Of a stretch of 64,000 nucleotides of DNA, positions 53,745 through 62,003 are shown in pieces. Each line of letters begins with the position of its first letter. Position 1 is the stretch's first letter. Source of the stretch: Actinomycetota bacterium (GTDB lineage Bacteria > Actinomycetota > Actinomycetes > JACCUZ01). A model generated the notes under the pieces. The model saw nothing but the letters and a program-made list of their open reading frames with translations, was not told the origin of the DNA and did not search any database. The stretch covers positions 30,872 to 94,871 of the forward strand of contig JAVEDI010000022.1 of the NCBI GenBank assembly GCA_030841035.1, written 5' to 3'. The position numbers were made by a program, and so were the translations under genes.

Positions 53745-54932
53745 ATGAGCCGCTCCCTGGTCCTGCCGTGGGACGACGCGCTCACCACCTACGACTTCGG
53801 GCCCGGGCACCCGCTCAACCCGGTCCGGGTCGACCTGACGATGCGCCTGGCCCGCGAGCTGGGGCTGCTCGACCTGCCGAACGTGGCGGTGATCCATGCC
53901 GAGCCGGCCGACGAGGACCTGCTGGCGCTGGTGCACGACCGGGATTACATCGCCGCCGTACGTCGGGTCGGCGACGACCCCGACCGACCCGATCCGTCGC
54001 GGGGACTGGGCATCCCGGACAATCCCGCCTTCCCGGGCATGCACGACGCCGCCGCCATGATCGCCGGTGCCACCGTCGCGGGCGCCCGGGCCGTCTGGAG
54101 CGGTGCGGCGGAGCACGCCGTGAGCGTCGCCGGCGGGCTGCACCACGCCATGCCGGGAGCGGCCAGCGGCTTCTGCATCTACAACGATCCCGCGCTGGCG
54201 ATCGCCTGGCTGCTGCAGCAGGGCGCCGAACGGGTCGCCTACGTCGATGTCGACGTACACCACGGTGACGGCGTCGAGCGGATCTTCTGGGACGACCCCC
54301 GCGTGCTGACCGTCTCGATCCACGAGAGCGGCCGCTACCTGTTCCCGGGCACGGGGTTCCCGCAGGACGTGGGCGGTCCCCCCGCCGAGGGGTACGCGGT
54401 CAACATCGCCCTGCCGCCCGGCACGGCCGACAGTGGCTGGCTGCGCGCCTTCCACGCGGTCGTGCCGCCCCTGCTGGCCGAGTTCCGCCCGGAGGTGCTG
54501 GTGACCCAGCACGGCTGCGACAGCCACGTCCTGGACCCGCTGGCCCACCTCGGGCTCACCCTCGACGCCCAGCGCACGTCCTACGCCGCGCTGCACCGGT
54601 TCGCCCACGAGTACGCCGGCGGCCGGTGGCTGGCCTGCGGCGGCGGGGGCTACGAGCTCGTCGAGGTGGTGCCGCGGGCCTGGACCCACCTGATCGGCGA
54701 GGCCGCTGGTGCGCCGGTCCCGCCCGAGACCGAGACACCGCAGGGCTGGCGAGCCCACGTCGTCACCAGCCTCGGCGTGCAGCCGCCGCGGCGGATGACC
54801 GACGGCGCCACCCCGCGGTGGGCCGACTGGGCGGAGGGCTTCGACCCGGCTGACGCGCTCGATCGCGACGTGCTCGCGACCCAGCGGGCGGTCTTCCCGG
54901 CCCACGGCCTGGCCGGGCTGCTCGGCTCGTGA
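53745..54932 (+). CDS. AcuC-like class I histone-deacetylase-family enzyme
   Basis: 395 residues. Zn-dependent deacetylase fold: HPLNPVRVDLTMRL, GGLHHAMPGAASGFCIYNDP with tandem His (133-134), the metal-binding DVDVHHGDGVERIF (168-181), VTQHGCDSHVLDPLAHL and CGGGGYELVEVV. The family includes AcuC, which deacetylates acetyl-CoA synthetase, and polyamine or acetoin-linked enzymes. The ATG (MSRSLVLPW) is 7 nt after TAGCGT, so it is probably leaderless; the frame upstream is not family-like. It overlaps the next gene by GTGA. Confidence 0.9.
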   Translation: MSRSLVLPWDDALTTYDFGPGHPLNPVRVDLTMRLARELGLLDLPNVAVIHAEPADEDLLALVHDRDYIAAVRRVGDDPDRPDPSRGLGIPDNPAFPGMHDAAAMIAGATVAGARAVWSGAAEHAVSVAGGLHHAMPGAASGFCIYNDPALAIAWLLQQGAERVAYVDVDVHHGDGVERIFWDDPRVLTVSIHESGRYLFPGTGFPQDVGGPPAEGYAVNIALPPGTADSGWLRAFHAVVPPLLAEFRPEVLVTQHGCDSHVLDPLAHLGLTLDAQRTSYAALHRFAHEYAGGRWLACGGGGYELVEVVPRAWTHLIGEAAGAPVPPETETPQGWRAHVVTSLGVQPPRRMTDGATPRWADWAEGFDPADALDRDVLATQRAVFPAHGLAGLLGS

Positions 54933-55759
54933 CGGCCGGGCACGCGGCCGGGCGGGACCCCGGCGTCGACGTACGCACCGCGCTGCTCCAGCACCTCGTG
55001 GCCGCGCGTATCGCCGGGGACGTCGCCACCTCCCGCGAGGACAACCTGCTCAAGTACGGCATGTTCGCGACACGTATCCGCACAGCGATGTTCGGGCTCG
55101 AACCGCGCCACAGGTGGTCCTTCGGGGAAGTGCTCGAGCTGATGTCCCAGCGGGTCGGGGTCTCGCCGGACCCGCGCTACCTGCGCGGGCCCGACCGTAT
55201 CGACCCGCAGCTCACCCTCGACGGCCTGGACCGGATGGCCGGACGGCTGGCCGCCGTGGCCCGACCGGGCGCGCGGGTGATCGTCGCGACCGGCCACCCG
55301 GCGGGGCTGCTGCCGGTCCACCTCAGCGTGGCGCGGGCGCTCGCCGGCGCCGGCGTACGGCTGCTGACCCCCGCCGCCGGCTGGACCCACGAGGTCTCGA
55401 CCCGCACCGGACGGCTGCGCCGCGAGATCCGCTACGTCGCCGACGTCGCGACGGTCAGCAATCGCGGAGAGCTCAACCACACGCACTCGCCGCAGCCGAT
55501 GCGCGCCATGCTCGCGGAGCTCGCCGCAGCCGGCGAGGACCCGCCGGACCTCGTGCTGGCCGATCACGGGTGGGCCGGTGCCGCCGGCCAGGCGGGAATC
55601 CCGTCGGTGGGTTTCGCCGACTCGAACGACCCGGCGCTGTTCGTCGGGGAGGCCGAGGGGGCCGTCGCCGTGTCGGTACCCCTCGACGACAACGTGGCAC
55701 CGCACCTGTACACGCCGCTGACCGCCTACCTGCTCGAGCGCGCGGGCCTCGCCCCCTGA
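54929..55759 (+). CDS. Phosphatase-like protein paired with the AcuC homologue
   Basis: 276 residues, soluble. Homologues beside acuC-like genes in actinobacteria are annotated as phosphatases, but I see no HAD, PP2C or histidine-phosphatase motif, so this name is tentative. Conserved-looking segments include SREDNLLKYGMFATRIRTAMFGLEP (quoted in part), RVIVATGHPAGLLPVHLSVARAL, LLTPAAGWTHE, VLADHGWAGAAGQAGIPSVGFADSNDP and VPLDDNVAPHLYTPL. The H-P and D-H-G residues resemble a ligand site. Its GTG overlaps the acuC stop. The stop codon sits within a C-tract cluster with G-quadruplex potential. Confidence 0.7.
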   Translation: MTAGHAAGRDPGVDVRTALLQHLVAARIAGDVATSREDNLLKYGMFATRIRTAMFGLEPRHRWSFGEVLELMSQRVGVSPDPRYLRGPDRIDPQLTLDGLDRMAGRLAAVARPGARVIVATGHPAGLLPVHLSVARALAGAGVRLLTPAAGWTHEVSTRTGRLRREIRYVADVATVSNRGELNHTHSPQPMRAMLAELAAAGEDPPDLVLADHGWAGAAGQAGIPSVGFADSNDPALFVGEAEGAVAVSVPLDDNVAPHLYTPLTAYLLERAGLAP

Positions 55760-55789
55760 CCCCCGCGCCCCCCTGTCCCCGCGCCCCCC
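55752..55789 (-). repeat. G-quadruplex motif (minus strand)
   Basis: On the plus strand, five C-tracts of 5, 5, 6, 4 and 6 bases are separated by 3-nt loops (TGA, GCG, TGT, GCG). The minus strand therefore reads (G4-6 N3) four times plus a fifth tract, a textbook G-quadruplex pattern with short loops. It overlaps the stop codon of the phosphatase-like gene and begins the 210-bp convergent gap. Confidence 0.6.
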
Positions 55790-55790
55790 G

Positions 55791-55846
55791 TCGCCACCTC
55801 CCCATCGCCGCCTCCCCGTCGCCACCTCCCCGTCGCCGCCTCCCCG
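55791..55846. repeat. Four tandem 14-bp repeats
   Basis: Units TCGCCRCCTCCCCR at 55791, 55805, 55819 and 55833, alternating A and G at the variable base. They continue the C-rich character of the preceding motif. Non-coding as far as I can see. Confidence 0.8.
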
Positions 55847-55856
55847 CGCCATTCCC

Positions 55857-55909
55857 GTGATCGTGAGGGGAATCGGCACCGTTTCCGTGCCGATCCCCCT
55901 CACGATCAC
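55857..55909. terminator. 23-bp hairpin between convergent operons
   Basis: Arms 55857-55879 and 55887-55909 pair over 23 bp with one T/C difference (a G-U or mismatch) and a 7-nt loop CGTTTCC. The hairpin lies between the stop of the phosphatase-like gene (55759) and the stop of the ABC permease (55970), so it can terminate both. Confidence 0.65.
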
Positions 55910-55950
55910 CCGGGCAGGGTGCCGATCCCCCTCACGATCACCGGGGCAGG
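55887..55950. repeat. Tandem duplication of the hairpin's right arm
   Basis: Two adjacent 32-bp units (55887-55918 and 55919-55950) differ at one base. Each contains the 23-nt arm GTGCCGATCCCCC...GATCAC, so the left arm at 55857-55879 can pair with either copy, giving two mutually exclusive stems. Confidence 0.8.
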
Positions 55951-55969
55951 GGTGGCGAACGGAGCCGCG

Positions 55970-57154
55970 TCACTCGGTGCGGAGGGCGACGACGGGGTCC
56001 AGTCGGCCGGCCCGCCGGGCTGGGGCGACGCCGAAGAAGATGCCGACGGCTGCCGAGACACCGAACGCCAGCGCGGGTGACCACCAGGCGACCACGGCGG
56101 GCAGCGGCGACACTGCGGACACCAGCAGGGACGAACCGACGCCCAGCCCGATGCCGATCAGCCCGCCCACGACGCACAGCAGCACCGCCTCGATCAGGAA
56201 CTGCAGCAGGATGTCGCGCGATCGCGCTCCCAAAGCCTTGCGCAGCCCTATCTCACGGGTTCGCTCGCGGACGCTGACCAACATGATGTTCGACACCCCC
56301 ACGCCGCCGACCAGCAGCGAGATCGCCGCGATGGCCGAGAGCACGAGCGTGAGCAGTCCGAGGATGCGCCCGATCGTGCCGAGGATCTGCGTCTGGGTGA
56401 CGGCCGAGAACTCCTCGCCGGTGTACTTGTCCTGCAGGGCCGACACCAGCCGCTTCTGCAGCGGCTCGACGTCGTCGGCGGTCGGCGCCTTCACCGCCAG
56501 CCCGTCGATGCGGTCGACGCCGAAGAGCCGTTGAGCCGCCGTGACCGGGATGTGCACCTCCGAGTCCCGATCGACGCCGAACGTCGAGCCGACGCGCACG
56601 AACACCCCGATCACCCGGAAGCGCACCCCTGCGATGGAGACCTGACGGCCGAGCGGGTCGACGTCACCGAAGACGTCACGGGCGACAGAGGAGCCGAGTA
56701 CGGCGACGCGCCGCCGGGTGTCGACGTCGGTGCCGGTGAGGTACTCCCCCCGCGCGACGGCCCGGTCGAACACGTTCGGCACGTTCTCGTTGACCCCGTT
56801 GACGGTGGCGAAGACCTTGCGGGACCCGACCGACACCGTCTCGCCGGAGGCGATCGTCACCGCGACCCGCCGGCGGTCGCCCACGACCCGGCCCAGCAGG
56901 TCGACGTCGGCGAGGGTCAGCCGGCTGACCGACGGCGCCGAGCCGAACTCGAACTTGCCGGGCACCACGATGATGATGTTCGAGCCAAGCCCCTCGACCT
57001 GTGCCTCGACCTCGCGCTTCGCCCCATTGCCGATGGCCACCAGGATGACCACCGCCGCGACGCCGATGATGACTCCGAGCATCGTCAGTGCGCTCCGCAG
57101 CCGGTTGGCCCGCAGGGCGTCGAGGGCCACCCGGAACGCCTCGGTGACCTTCAT
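55970..57154 (-). CDS. MacB/FtsX-type ABC transporter permease
   Basis: 394 residues. Topology of MacB-like permeases: one N-terminal helix (ALTMLGVIIGVAAVVILVAIG), a 200-residue extracytoplasmic MacB-PCD domain, then three helices near the C-terminus (LVLSAIAAISLLVGGVGVSNIML, LIEAVLLCVVGGLIGIGLGVG, LAFGVSAAVGIFFGVAPA). The conserved REIGLRKALGA loop couples to the ATPase. It likely exports a lipophilic compound or peptide, or transmits mechanical force. The ATG overlaps the ATPase stop (ATGA). Confidence 0.92.
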   Translation of the reverse strand: MKVTEAFRVALDALRANRLRSALTMLGVIIGVAAVVILVAIGNGAKREVEAQVEGLGSNIIIVVPGKFEFGSAPSVSRLTLADVDLLGRVVGDRRRVAVTIASGETVSVGSRKVFATVNGVNENVPNVFDRAVARGEYLTGTDVDTRRRVAVLGSSVARDVFGDVDPLGRQVSIAGVRFRVIGVFVRVGSTFGVDRDSEVHIPVTAAQRLFGVDRIDGLAVKAPTADDVEPLQKRLVSALQDKYTGEEFSAVTQTQILGTIGRILGLLTLVLSAIAAISLLVGGVGVSNIMLVSVRERTREIGLRKALGARSRDILLQFLIEAVLLCVVGGLIGIGLGVGSSLLVSAVSPLPAVVAWWSPALAFGVSAAVGIFFGVAPARRAGRLDPVVALRTE

Positions 57155-57879
57155 GCCGGTGCGTCCGCCGCGCTGGTGGCGTCGCCCGGCGTGTCCGCGT
57201 CGTCGCGCTCGATCAAGCCGTCGCGCACGTGGATCCGCCGCCGGGCCCGGGCCGCGATGCTCGGGTCATGGGTGACCAGCACGACCGCGACGCCTCTCTC
57301 GGAGTTCAGCCTCCCGAGGAGGTCCATCACGTCCGCGCCGCTCTGCGAGTCCAGGTTGCCGGTCGGCTCGTCGGCGAGCAGCACCCTCGGGTCGCCGACC
57401 AGCGCCCGCGCTATGGCGACCCGCTGCTGCTCGCCACCCGAGAGCTGGCTCGGCCGGTGCCCGAGGCGGTGGGCGAGGCCGACCGCCGCCAGGGCAGCCG
57501 CCGAGCGCGCCCGGCGTTCGGCGCGACGTACGCCGCGGTAGACCAGCGGCAGGGCCACGTTGTCCAGCGCGCTCGTGCGGCTCAGCAGCTGGAAGGACTG
57601 GAACACGAACCCGATGGTCTGGTTGCGCAGCTGCGCCAGCTCACCGTCGGTGAGCGCCGCCACGTCGCGTCCCCCCAGCAGCAGCGAGCCGGCACTCGGC
57701 CGGTCGAGGCAGCCGAGCAGGTGCATCAGCGTCGACTTGCCCGACCCCGACGGCCCCACGATCGCCAAGTAGTCGCCCTGGTCGATGCGCAGCGTCACGC
57801 CGCGCAGCGCGTGCACAGACACACCGTCGAGCCGGTAGCTGCGCGAGACGTCCCGCGCCTCCACCGCCGGGCCGGTCAC
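57151..57879 (-). CDS. ABC transporter ATP-binding protein (LolD/MacB type)
   Basis: 242 residues. Walker A GPSGSGKSTLMHLLG, Q-loop VFQSFQLL, ABC signature LSGGEQQRVAIARAL, Walker B VLLADEPTGNLD, switch His in VLVTHDPS. The pattern NQTIGFVFQSFQLLSRTSALDNVALPL is typical of the MacB/LolD subgroup, matching its permease neighbour. GTG start, ten bases after the adaptor gene stop. The C-terminal 20 residues are an acidic, Ala-rich tail. Confidence 0.95.
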   Translation of the reverse strand: MTGPAVEARDVSRSYRLDGVSVHALRGVTLRIDQGDYLAIVGPSGSGKSTLMHLLGCLDRPSAGSLLLGGRDVAALTDGELAQLRNQTIGFVFQSFQLLSRTSALDNVALPLVYRGVRRAERRARSAAALAAVGLAHRLGHRPSQLSGGEQQRVAIARALVGDPRVLLADEPTGNLDSQSGADVMDLLGRLNSERGVAVVLVTHDPSIAARARRRIHVRDGLIERDDADTPGDATSAADAPA

Positions 57880-57889
57880 CCGCGACCGG

Positions 57890-59254
57890 TCACTGGACCT
57901 GCTGACCGGCGTGCACCCGATCGGCCCCCCTCACGACGAGCCGCTCGCCGACCCGCAGCCCCTCGAGCACCTGCAGCCGGCTCTGCCCCTGCGCACCGAG
58001 ACGCACCGTGCGCTTGCGCGCCCGGCCGTTGACGACGACCCACACGGCATCGCGTCGTCCGTCACGGAAGACCGCCGAGACCGGCGCCGCGACCACGTCA
58101 CGGGCCGTGCGCACCCGCAGCCGGGCGACGGCGCTCATGCCGGCCCGCGGTGTCGGCGCCACGGCGCCGTCCGCGTCGCGGCCCGCGTCGAGCGAGAGCC
58201 GCACCACGTAGGTCACTCCCCCGCGCGAGGACGCGGCCGGTGTCGGATCGACGGCCACGACCGTCGCGGCGTACGTCGCGTCGGGCACGGCGTCGAGCTC
58301 CACCCGCGCCTCGACGCCGGGCCGGACGAGCAGCACGTCGGTCTCGTCGACCTGCGCGGTGAGCGAGAGCGTCGAGGAGTCGGTCACCGTGACGAGCGGC
58401 TGGCCGCTGCGCACCGGCTGACCCTCGGCGAGCGTCCCCGAGACCTGCGCCGAGGTCCCGCCGCTGCCGAGCAGCGCGCCGGCCTGCCCCTGCAGCTGCT
58501 GGGGCAGCTGGTCGAGCAACCCGGACGCGGACTGCCCGCCGGACGTCGGCGACGCCGTGAACGACACGGTGCCGGAGATGGGCGCCCGCACGACCAGACC
58601 CTCGACCGTACGTCGGGCAGCGGCGAGCGCCGCGCGCGTCTGCACCCGCTGGGCCGAGGAGAGGGCCGCGACGGCGCCGGACAGGCTGCCGAGACCCGCC
58701 TGGAAGGCGCGAACGGCGTCGTCGGCCTGCGCGCGGGCCGCGTCGTACTGCGCCCGGGACGCGGCCACCGCCGACAGCGCTTGGCGGCGCACCTGCGGGT
58801 CGGTGATGGCCTGCGCCGAGCGCCGGGCGCGGGCGAACGCCCGCCGGGCCGTCAGGTCGGCCTGCCGCTGCCTGCCGGAGAGCCCCGGAGCAGGCACCGG
58901 GGCGCTGCCCGCCGACGCGGCCTGTCGGTCGGCCACCAGCGCCTGCCGCAGGTTCTTGCGCGCCTGCGGCGACTCCAGCCGCAGCACGACCTGCCCGGCG
59001 CGCACCAGCTGCCCCTCCCGCACCCGCATCTCGGCGACCAGCCCGTCGGTGGCGGCGCTGACCGTGGCGACGGCCCGGGCGGTGACCGTCGCGGGCGCCT
59101 CGACCACCTCGGTGACCGTGGCGCGCCCGGCCGCGGCGACGCGAACGCCCGGGTCGCCCCCATCGCTGCACGCCCCTAGGGTCAGGACGAGCACGAGCAC
59201 CACGCCGGTCAGGCGAGACGCCTCTCCGCCGGCCCGGCGCAGTACGTGATGCAC
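57890..59254 (-). CDS. HlyD/MacA-like efflux adaptor lipoprotein
   Basis: 454 residues. Lipobox VLTLGACSD (Cys29), then the split biotinyl-lipoyl halves (ATVSAATDGLVAEMRVREGQLVRAGQVVLRLE and VRAPISGTVSFTAS, given in part) around a long alpha-helical hairpin (about 100-210), and beta-barrel and membrane-proximal domains with VRPGVEARVELDAVPDATY. It forms with the following ATPase and permease a Gram-positive MacAB-like exporter without an outer-membrane partner. The GTG lies 6 nt after TACGAT with no ribosome site, suggesting a leaderless first gene. Confidence 0.9.
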   Translation of the reverse strand: MHHVLRRAGGEASRLTGVVLVLVLTLGACSDGGDPGVRVAAAGRATVTEVVEAPATVTARAVATVSAATDGLVAEMRVREGQLVRAGQVVLRLESPQARKNLRQALVADRQAASAGSAPVPAPGLSGRQRQADLTARRAFARARRSAQAITDPQVRRQALSAVAASRAQYDAARAQADDAVRAFQAGLGSLSGAVAALSSAQRVQTRAALAAARRTVEGLVVRAPISGTVSFTASPTSGGQSASGLLDQLPQQLQGQAGALLGSGGTSAQVSGTLAEGQPVRSGQPLVTVTDSSTLSLTAQVDETDVLLVRPGVEARVELDAVPDATYAATVVAVDPTPAASSRGGVTYVVRLSLDAGRDADGAVAPTPRAGMSAVARLRVRTARDVVAAPVSAVFRDGRRDAVWVVVNGRARKRTVRLGAQGQSRLQVLEGLRVGERLVVRGADRVHAGQQVQ

Positions 59255-59260
59255 CGTGTC

Positions 59261-59266
59261 ATCGTA
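59261..59266 (-). promoter_or_regulatory. -10 box of a likely leaderless adaptor-ABC transcript
   Basis: TACGAT on the minus strand, 6 nt before the adaptor GTG. There is no ribosome site; no -35 element is obvious. Confidence 0.5.
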
Positions 59267-59332
59267 GGTTTGCGGTCAGCGGACCGCCGAGGCGCAGGAC
59301 GACGGGACGGCGAGACCACCGGGAGGCAGCAC

Positions 59333-60199
59333 GTGGAGCAGCGGCGACTTGGACGGCTGGGGCACGAGAGCTCGGTCCTCATCTACGGCGCTGCCGCGCT
59401 GGGCGAGGTCACCCAGGAGGTGGCCGACCGCTCGGTGCAGGAGGCCCTCGACGCTGGCATCAACCACTTCGACGTCGCGGCCAGCTACGGCGACGCGGAG
59501 CTTCGCCTCGGCCCGTGGATGCCACGCATCCGCGGCGACATCTTCCTGGCGACCAAGACCGGCGAGCGCAGGACCGACGACGCCTGGCGCCAGATCAACC
59601 AGTCGCTCGAGCGGCTCCAGACCGACCACGTCGACCTGCTGCAGCTGCACGCCGTCGGTGACAGCGACGAGCTCGACAAGGTCACTGCCCGCGACGGTGC
59701 GCTGGTCGCCGCCGAACGCGCCCAGGAGGAAGGGCTGGTCGGTGCCGTCGGCATCACCGGCCACGGCCACCAGGCCCCGGCCACCCATCTCGAGGCCTTG
59801 CGCCGCTACCCGTTCGCGACGGTGCTCAGCCCGCTCAACGTCGCGCTGTCGCGCGACGCTGCCTACCTGGCCGACTACGAGGCGCTGGCCGATGAGGCCC
59901 AGTCCCAGGACGTCGGCCTCATGATCATCAAGTCGGTCGCGCGGCGCAACTGGCCGGAGGACGACGACAAGCGCTACAGCACCTGGTACGAGCCGCTTGA
60001 CCGCCAGCAGCAGGTCACGGCGGCGGTGTCGTGGGTGCTCTCCCACCCCGAGGTCACCGGCATCGCGACGCCCGGGGACGTCGGGCTGCTGGCCATGGTG
60101 ATCGCCGCCGAGGCCGACCGGGTCAGCCGGGAGGCGGCCGAGTCGACGCTGGCCGACGCGCCGGCGTACAGCTCGCCGTTCATCTCCATCCCGATCTAG
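59333..60199 (+). CDS. Aldo/keto reductase family protein
   Basis: 288 residues, TIM-barrel NADPH-dependent reductase type: the Asp-x-x-x-x-Tyr motif in HFDVAASYGDAELRLG, the Lys in FLATKTGERR, and the His in DLLQLHAVGD. The end (ISIPI) and WVLSHPEVTGIATPGD fit the YdbC-like group of the family. Substrate unknown. The GTG (VEQRRLGRLG) has GGGAGG six bases upstream, which decides the start over upstream ATGs. It ends 4 bp before the convergent proC stop. Confidence 0.88.
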   Translation: MEQRRLGRLGHESSVLIYGAAALGEVTQEVADRSVQEALDAGINHFDVAASYGDAELRLGPWMPRIRGDIFLATKTGERRTDDAWRQINQSLERLQTDHVDLLQLHAVGDSDELDKVTARDGALVAAERAQEEGLVGAVGITGHGHQAPATHLEALRRYPFATVLSPLNVALSRDAAYLADYEALADEAQSQDVGLMIIKSVARRNWPEDDDKRYSTWYEPLDRQQQVTAAVSWVLSHPEVTGIATPGDVGLLAMVIAAEADRVSREAAESTLADAPAYSSPFISIPI

Positions 60200-60203
60200 C
60201 CGT

Positions 60204-61010
60204 TCACTCCTCGCCCGCGAGCTCGCGGCCCCGGTCGCGCGCCGCCTCGAGCGCGGACAGGAAGGCCGCGCGGACCCGGTGGTTCTCCAGCTCACGGATC
60301 GCGTTGATCGTCGTACCCGCCGGTGACGTCACCGCCTCGCGCAGGGTCACGGGGTGCTCACCGCTGTCGCGCAGCATGACCGCCGACCCGATCGCGGTCT
60401 GGACGACGAGCTCGTGGGCGACCGTGCGCGGCAGGCCGAGCAGGATGCCCGCGTCGATCATCGCCTCGACCAGGTAGAAGAAGTACGCCGGCCCGCTGCC
60501 CGAGAGCGCGGTCACCGCGTCCTGCTGCGACTCGGGCACCCGGATGGTGCGACCCACCGGCGCGAAGACCGCCTCGGCGCGCTGCAGGTGCTCCTCGCCG
60601 GCGTGCGACCCGGCCGAGATCGCGCTCATCGCCTCGTCGACGAGCACCGGCGTGTTCGACATGACCCGCACCACGGGCATGCCCCCGGCCAGCCGGCGCT
60701 CCAGGAACGCGGTGGTCGTGCCGGCGGCCGCGGAGATGACCAGCCGGTCGGCGGGCACGTGCGGACCGAGCTCGGCCAGCAGCACCCCCATGTCCTGCGG
60801 CTTGACGGTCAGCAGCAGCGTGTCCGCGGCCGTGGCGGCCTCGACGTTGGTGAGGGTCCGCACGCCGTAGCGCTCGCGCAGCGTGTCCGCCCGCTCGGCC
60901 CGGCGGGCGGTGACGACGAGGTCCTCGGGCCGCCGACCGGCTCGCAGCATGCCCGAGAGCAGCGCCTCACCCATCTTGCCGGCGCCGAGCACCGCGACCG
61001 TGTCGCTCAT
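60204..61010 (-). CDS. proC: Pyrroline-5-carboxylate reductase
   Basis: 268 residues. Last step of proline synthesis. N-terminal Rossmann motif VAVLGAGKMGEALLSGML; the C-terminal dimer domain has TALSGSGPAYFFYLVEAMIDAG and the signature end SPAGTTINAIRELENHRVRAAF. The ATG has AGAGGGAC upstream. It is next to proline dehydrogenase on the same strand, so synthesis and breakdown of proline are adjacent; a hairpin in the 63-bp gap may separate them. Confidence 0.96.
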   Translation of the reverse strand: MSDTVAVLGAGKMGEALLSGMLRAGRRPEDLVVTARRAERADTLRERYGVRTLTNVEAATAADTLLLTVKPQDMGVLLAELGPHVPADRLVISAAAGTTTAFLERRLAGGMPVVRVMSNTPVLVDEAMSAISAGSHAGEEHLQRAEAVFAPVGRTIRVPESQQDAVTALSGSGPAYFFYLVEAMIDAGILLGLPRTVAHELVVQTAIGSAVMLRDSGEHPVTLREAVTSPAGTTINAIRELENHRVRAAFLSALEAARDRGRELAGEE

Positions 61011-61040
61011 GGAGCTGTCCCTCTCGTGAGCCGGTAGGTC

Positions 61041-61067
61041 ACCGACCGCGCACCAGGCCCGGTCGGT
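61041..61067 (-). terminator. Hairpin between proline dehydrogenase and proC
   Basis: ACCGACCG (61041-61048) pairs with CGGTCGGT (61060-61067) across an 11-nt loop. It lies directly after the proline dehydrogenase stop. It is a moderate stem without a U-tract and could attenuate rather than stop transcription into proC. Confidence 0.4.
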
Positions 61068-61073
61068 CGCGCG

Positions 61074-62003
61074 TCAGCCCTTGGTGGCGACCGCACGCAG
61101 GAAGAAGCCCAGGTTCGCCGGGCGCTCGGCCATCCGTCGTACCAGGTAGCCGTACCACTCGTCGCCGTAGGGGACGTAGACCCGCATCCGCTCGCCGGCC
61201 GCCGCGAGCCGCTGCTGCTCGTGCGGCCGTATCCCGTAGAGCATCTGGTACTCGTAGCTGCCCATCTCGCGGCCGCTGCGGCGCACCAGGTCACCGGTGA
61301 TCGCGACCAGCCGCGGGTCGTGGGTCGCCACCATGGGATAACCCTTGCCGGCCATGAGCACCTTGAGGCAGCGCACGTAGGACTTGTCGACGTCGGCCTT
61401 GCTCGAGAACGCCACGGAGTCGGGCTCCTTGTACGCGCCCTTGCACAGCCGCACGCGGGAGCCGGCGTACGTCAGATCACGGCAGTCCGACTCGGTACGG
61501 CGAAGGTAGGCCTGCAGCACCGCACCGACCTCCGGGAAGTCGCGGCGCAGCTCGCGCAGGATCTCCAGCGTCGAGTCGGTCGTGGTGTGGTCCTCCATGT
61601 CGAGGGTCACCGTGGTGCCGGCCGCCCGAGCCGCCTCGCAGATCGCGTAGGCGTTCTCCAGCGCGAACTTCTCGCCGTCGCCGGGCAGCGCCTGCCCGAC
61701 CGCCGAGAGCTTCACCGACACCTCGGCTCCCGACGTGAGGCCCTCGTCGGCGAGCAGCCGGAGAACGGTGCGGTAGGCATCGCGGGTGGAGTCGGCCTGC
61801 CGACGCTCCACCGTGTCCTCGCCGAGCCGGTCCAGGCTGACCAGCCGGCCACTGGCGACGAGCTCACGGCTGACGTCGACCGCCTGCGCGGCGCTCGTCC
61901 CGGCGACGAAGCGAGAGACCACGCTCCGGGAGACCGGGGTGGTCTCGACCACGTGGCGGATGCGCGAGCTGCGCGACAACGACAGCAACGTGCGGCGGAG
62001 CAC
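61074..62003 (-). CDS. Proline dehydrogenase
   Basis: 309 residues, FAD-dependent PRODH barrel (monofunctional actinobacterial type). Conserved features: SVKLSAVGQAL, TLDMEDHTTTDSTL, VLQAYLRRTESD, RLCKGAYKEP and MVATHDPRLV, then the C-terminal EYQMLYGIRPHEQ with the substrate-binding region. It oxidises proline to pyrroline-5-carboxylate and passes electrons to the quinone pool. The GTG (VLRRTLLSLSR) has AGGAGG seven bases upstream; a TTG just before it is the alternative. Confidence 0.93.
   Translation of the reverse strand: MLRRTLLSLSRSSRIRHVVETTPVSRSVVSRFVAGTSAAQAVDVSRELVASGRLVSLDRLGEDTVERRQADSTRDAYRTVLRLLADEGLTSGAEVSVKLSAVGQALPGDGEKFALENAYAICEAARAAGTTVTLDMEDHTTTDSTLEILRELRRDFPEVGAVLQAYLRRTESDCRDLTYAGSRVRLCKGAYKEPDSVAFSSKADVDKSYVRCLKVLMAGKGYPMVATHDPRLVAITGDLVRRSGREMGSYEYQMLYGIRPHEQQRLAAAGERMRVYVPYGDEWYGYLVRRMAERPANLGFFLRAVATKG

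Noticed and set aside
53546..53788. Longer N-terminus for the HTH gene
   Set aside because: The upstream part is Arg/Ser-rich and overlaps the start of the acuC-like gene and its promoter. GGAGG precedes the internal ATG at 53545.
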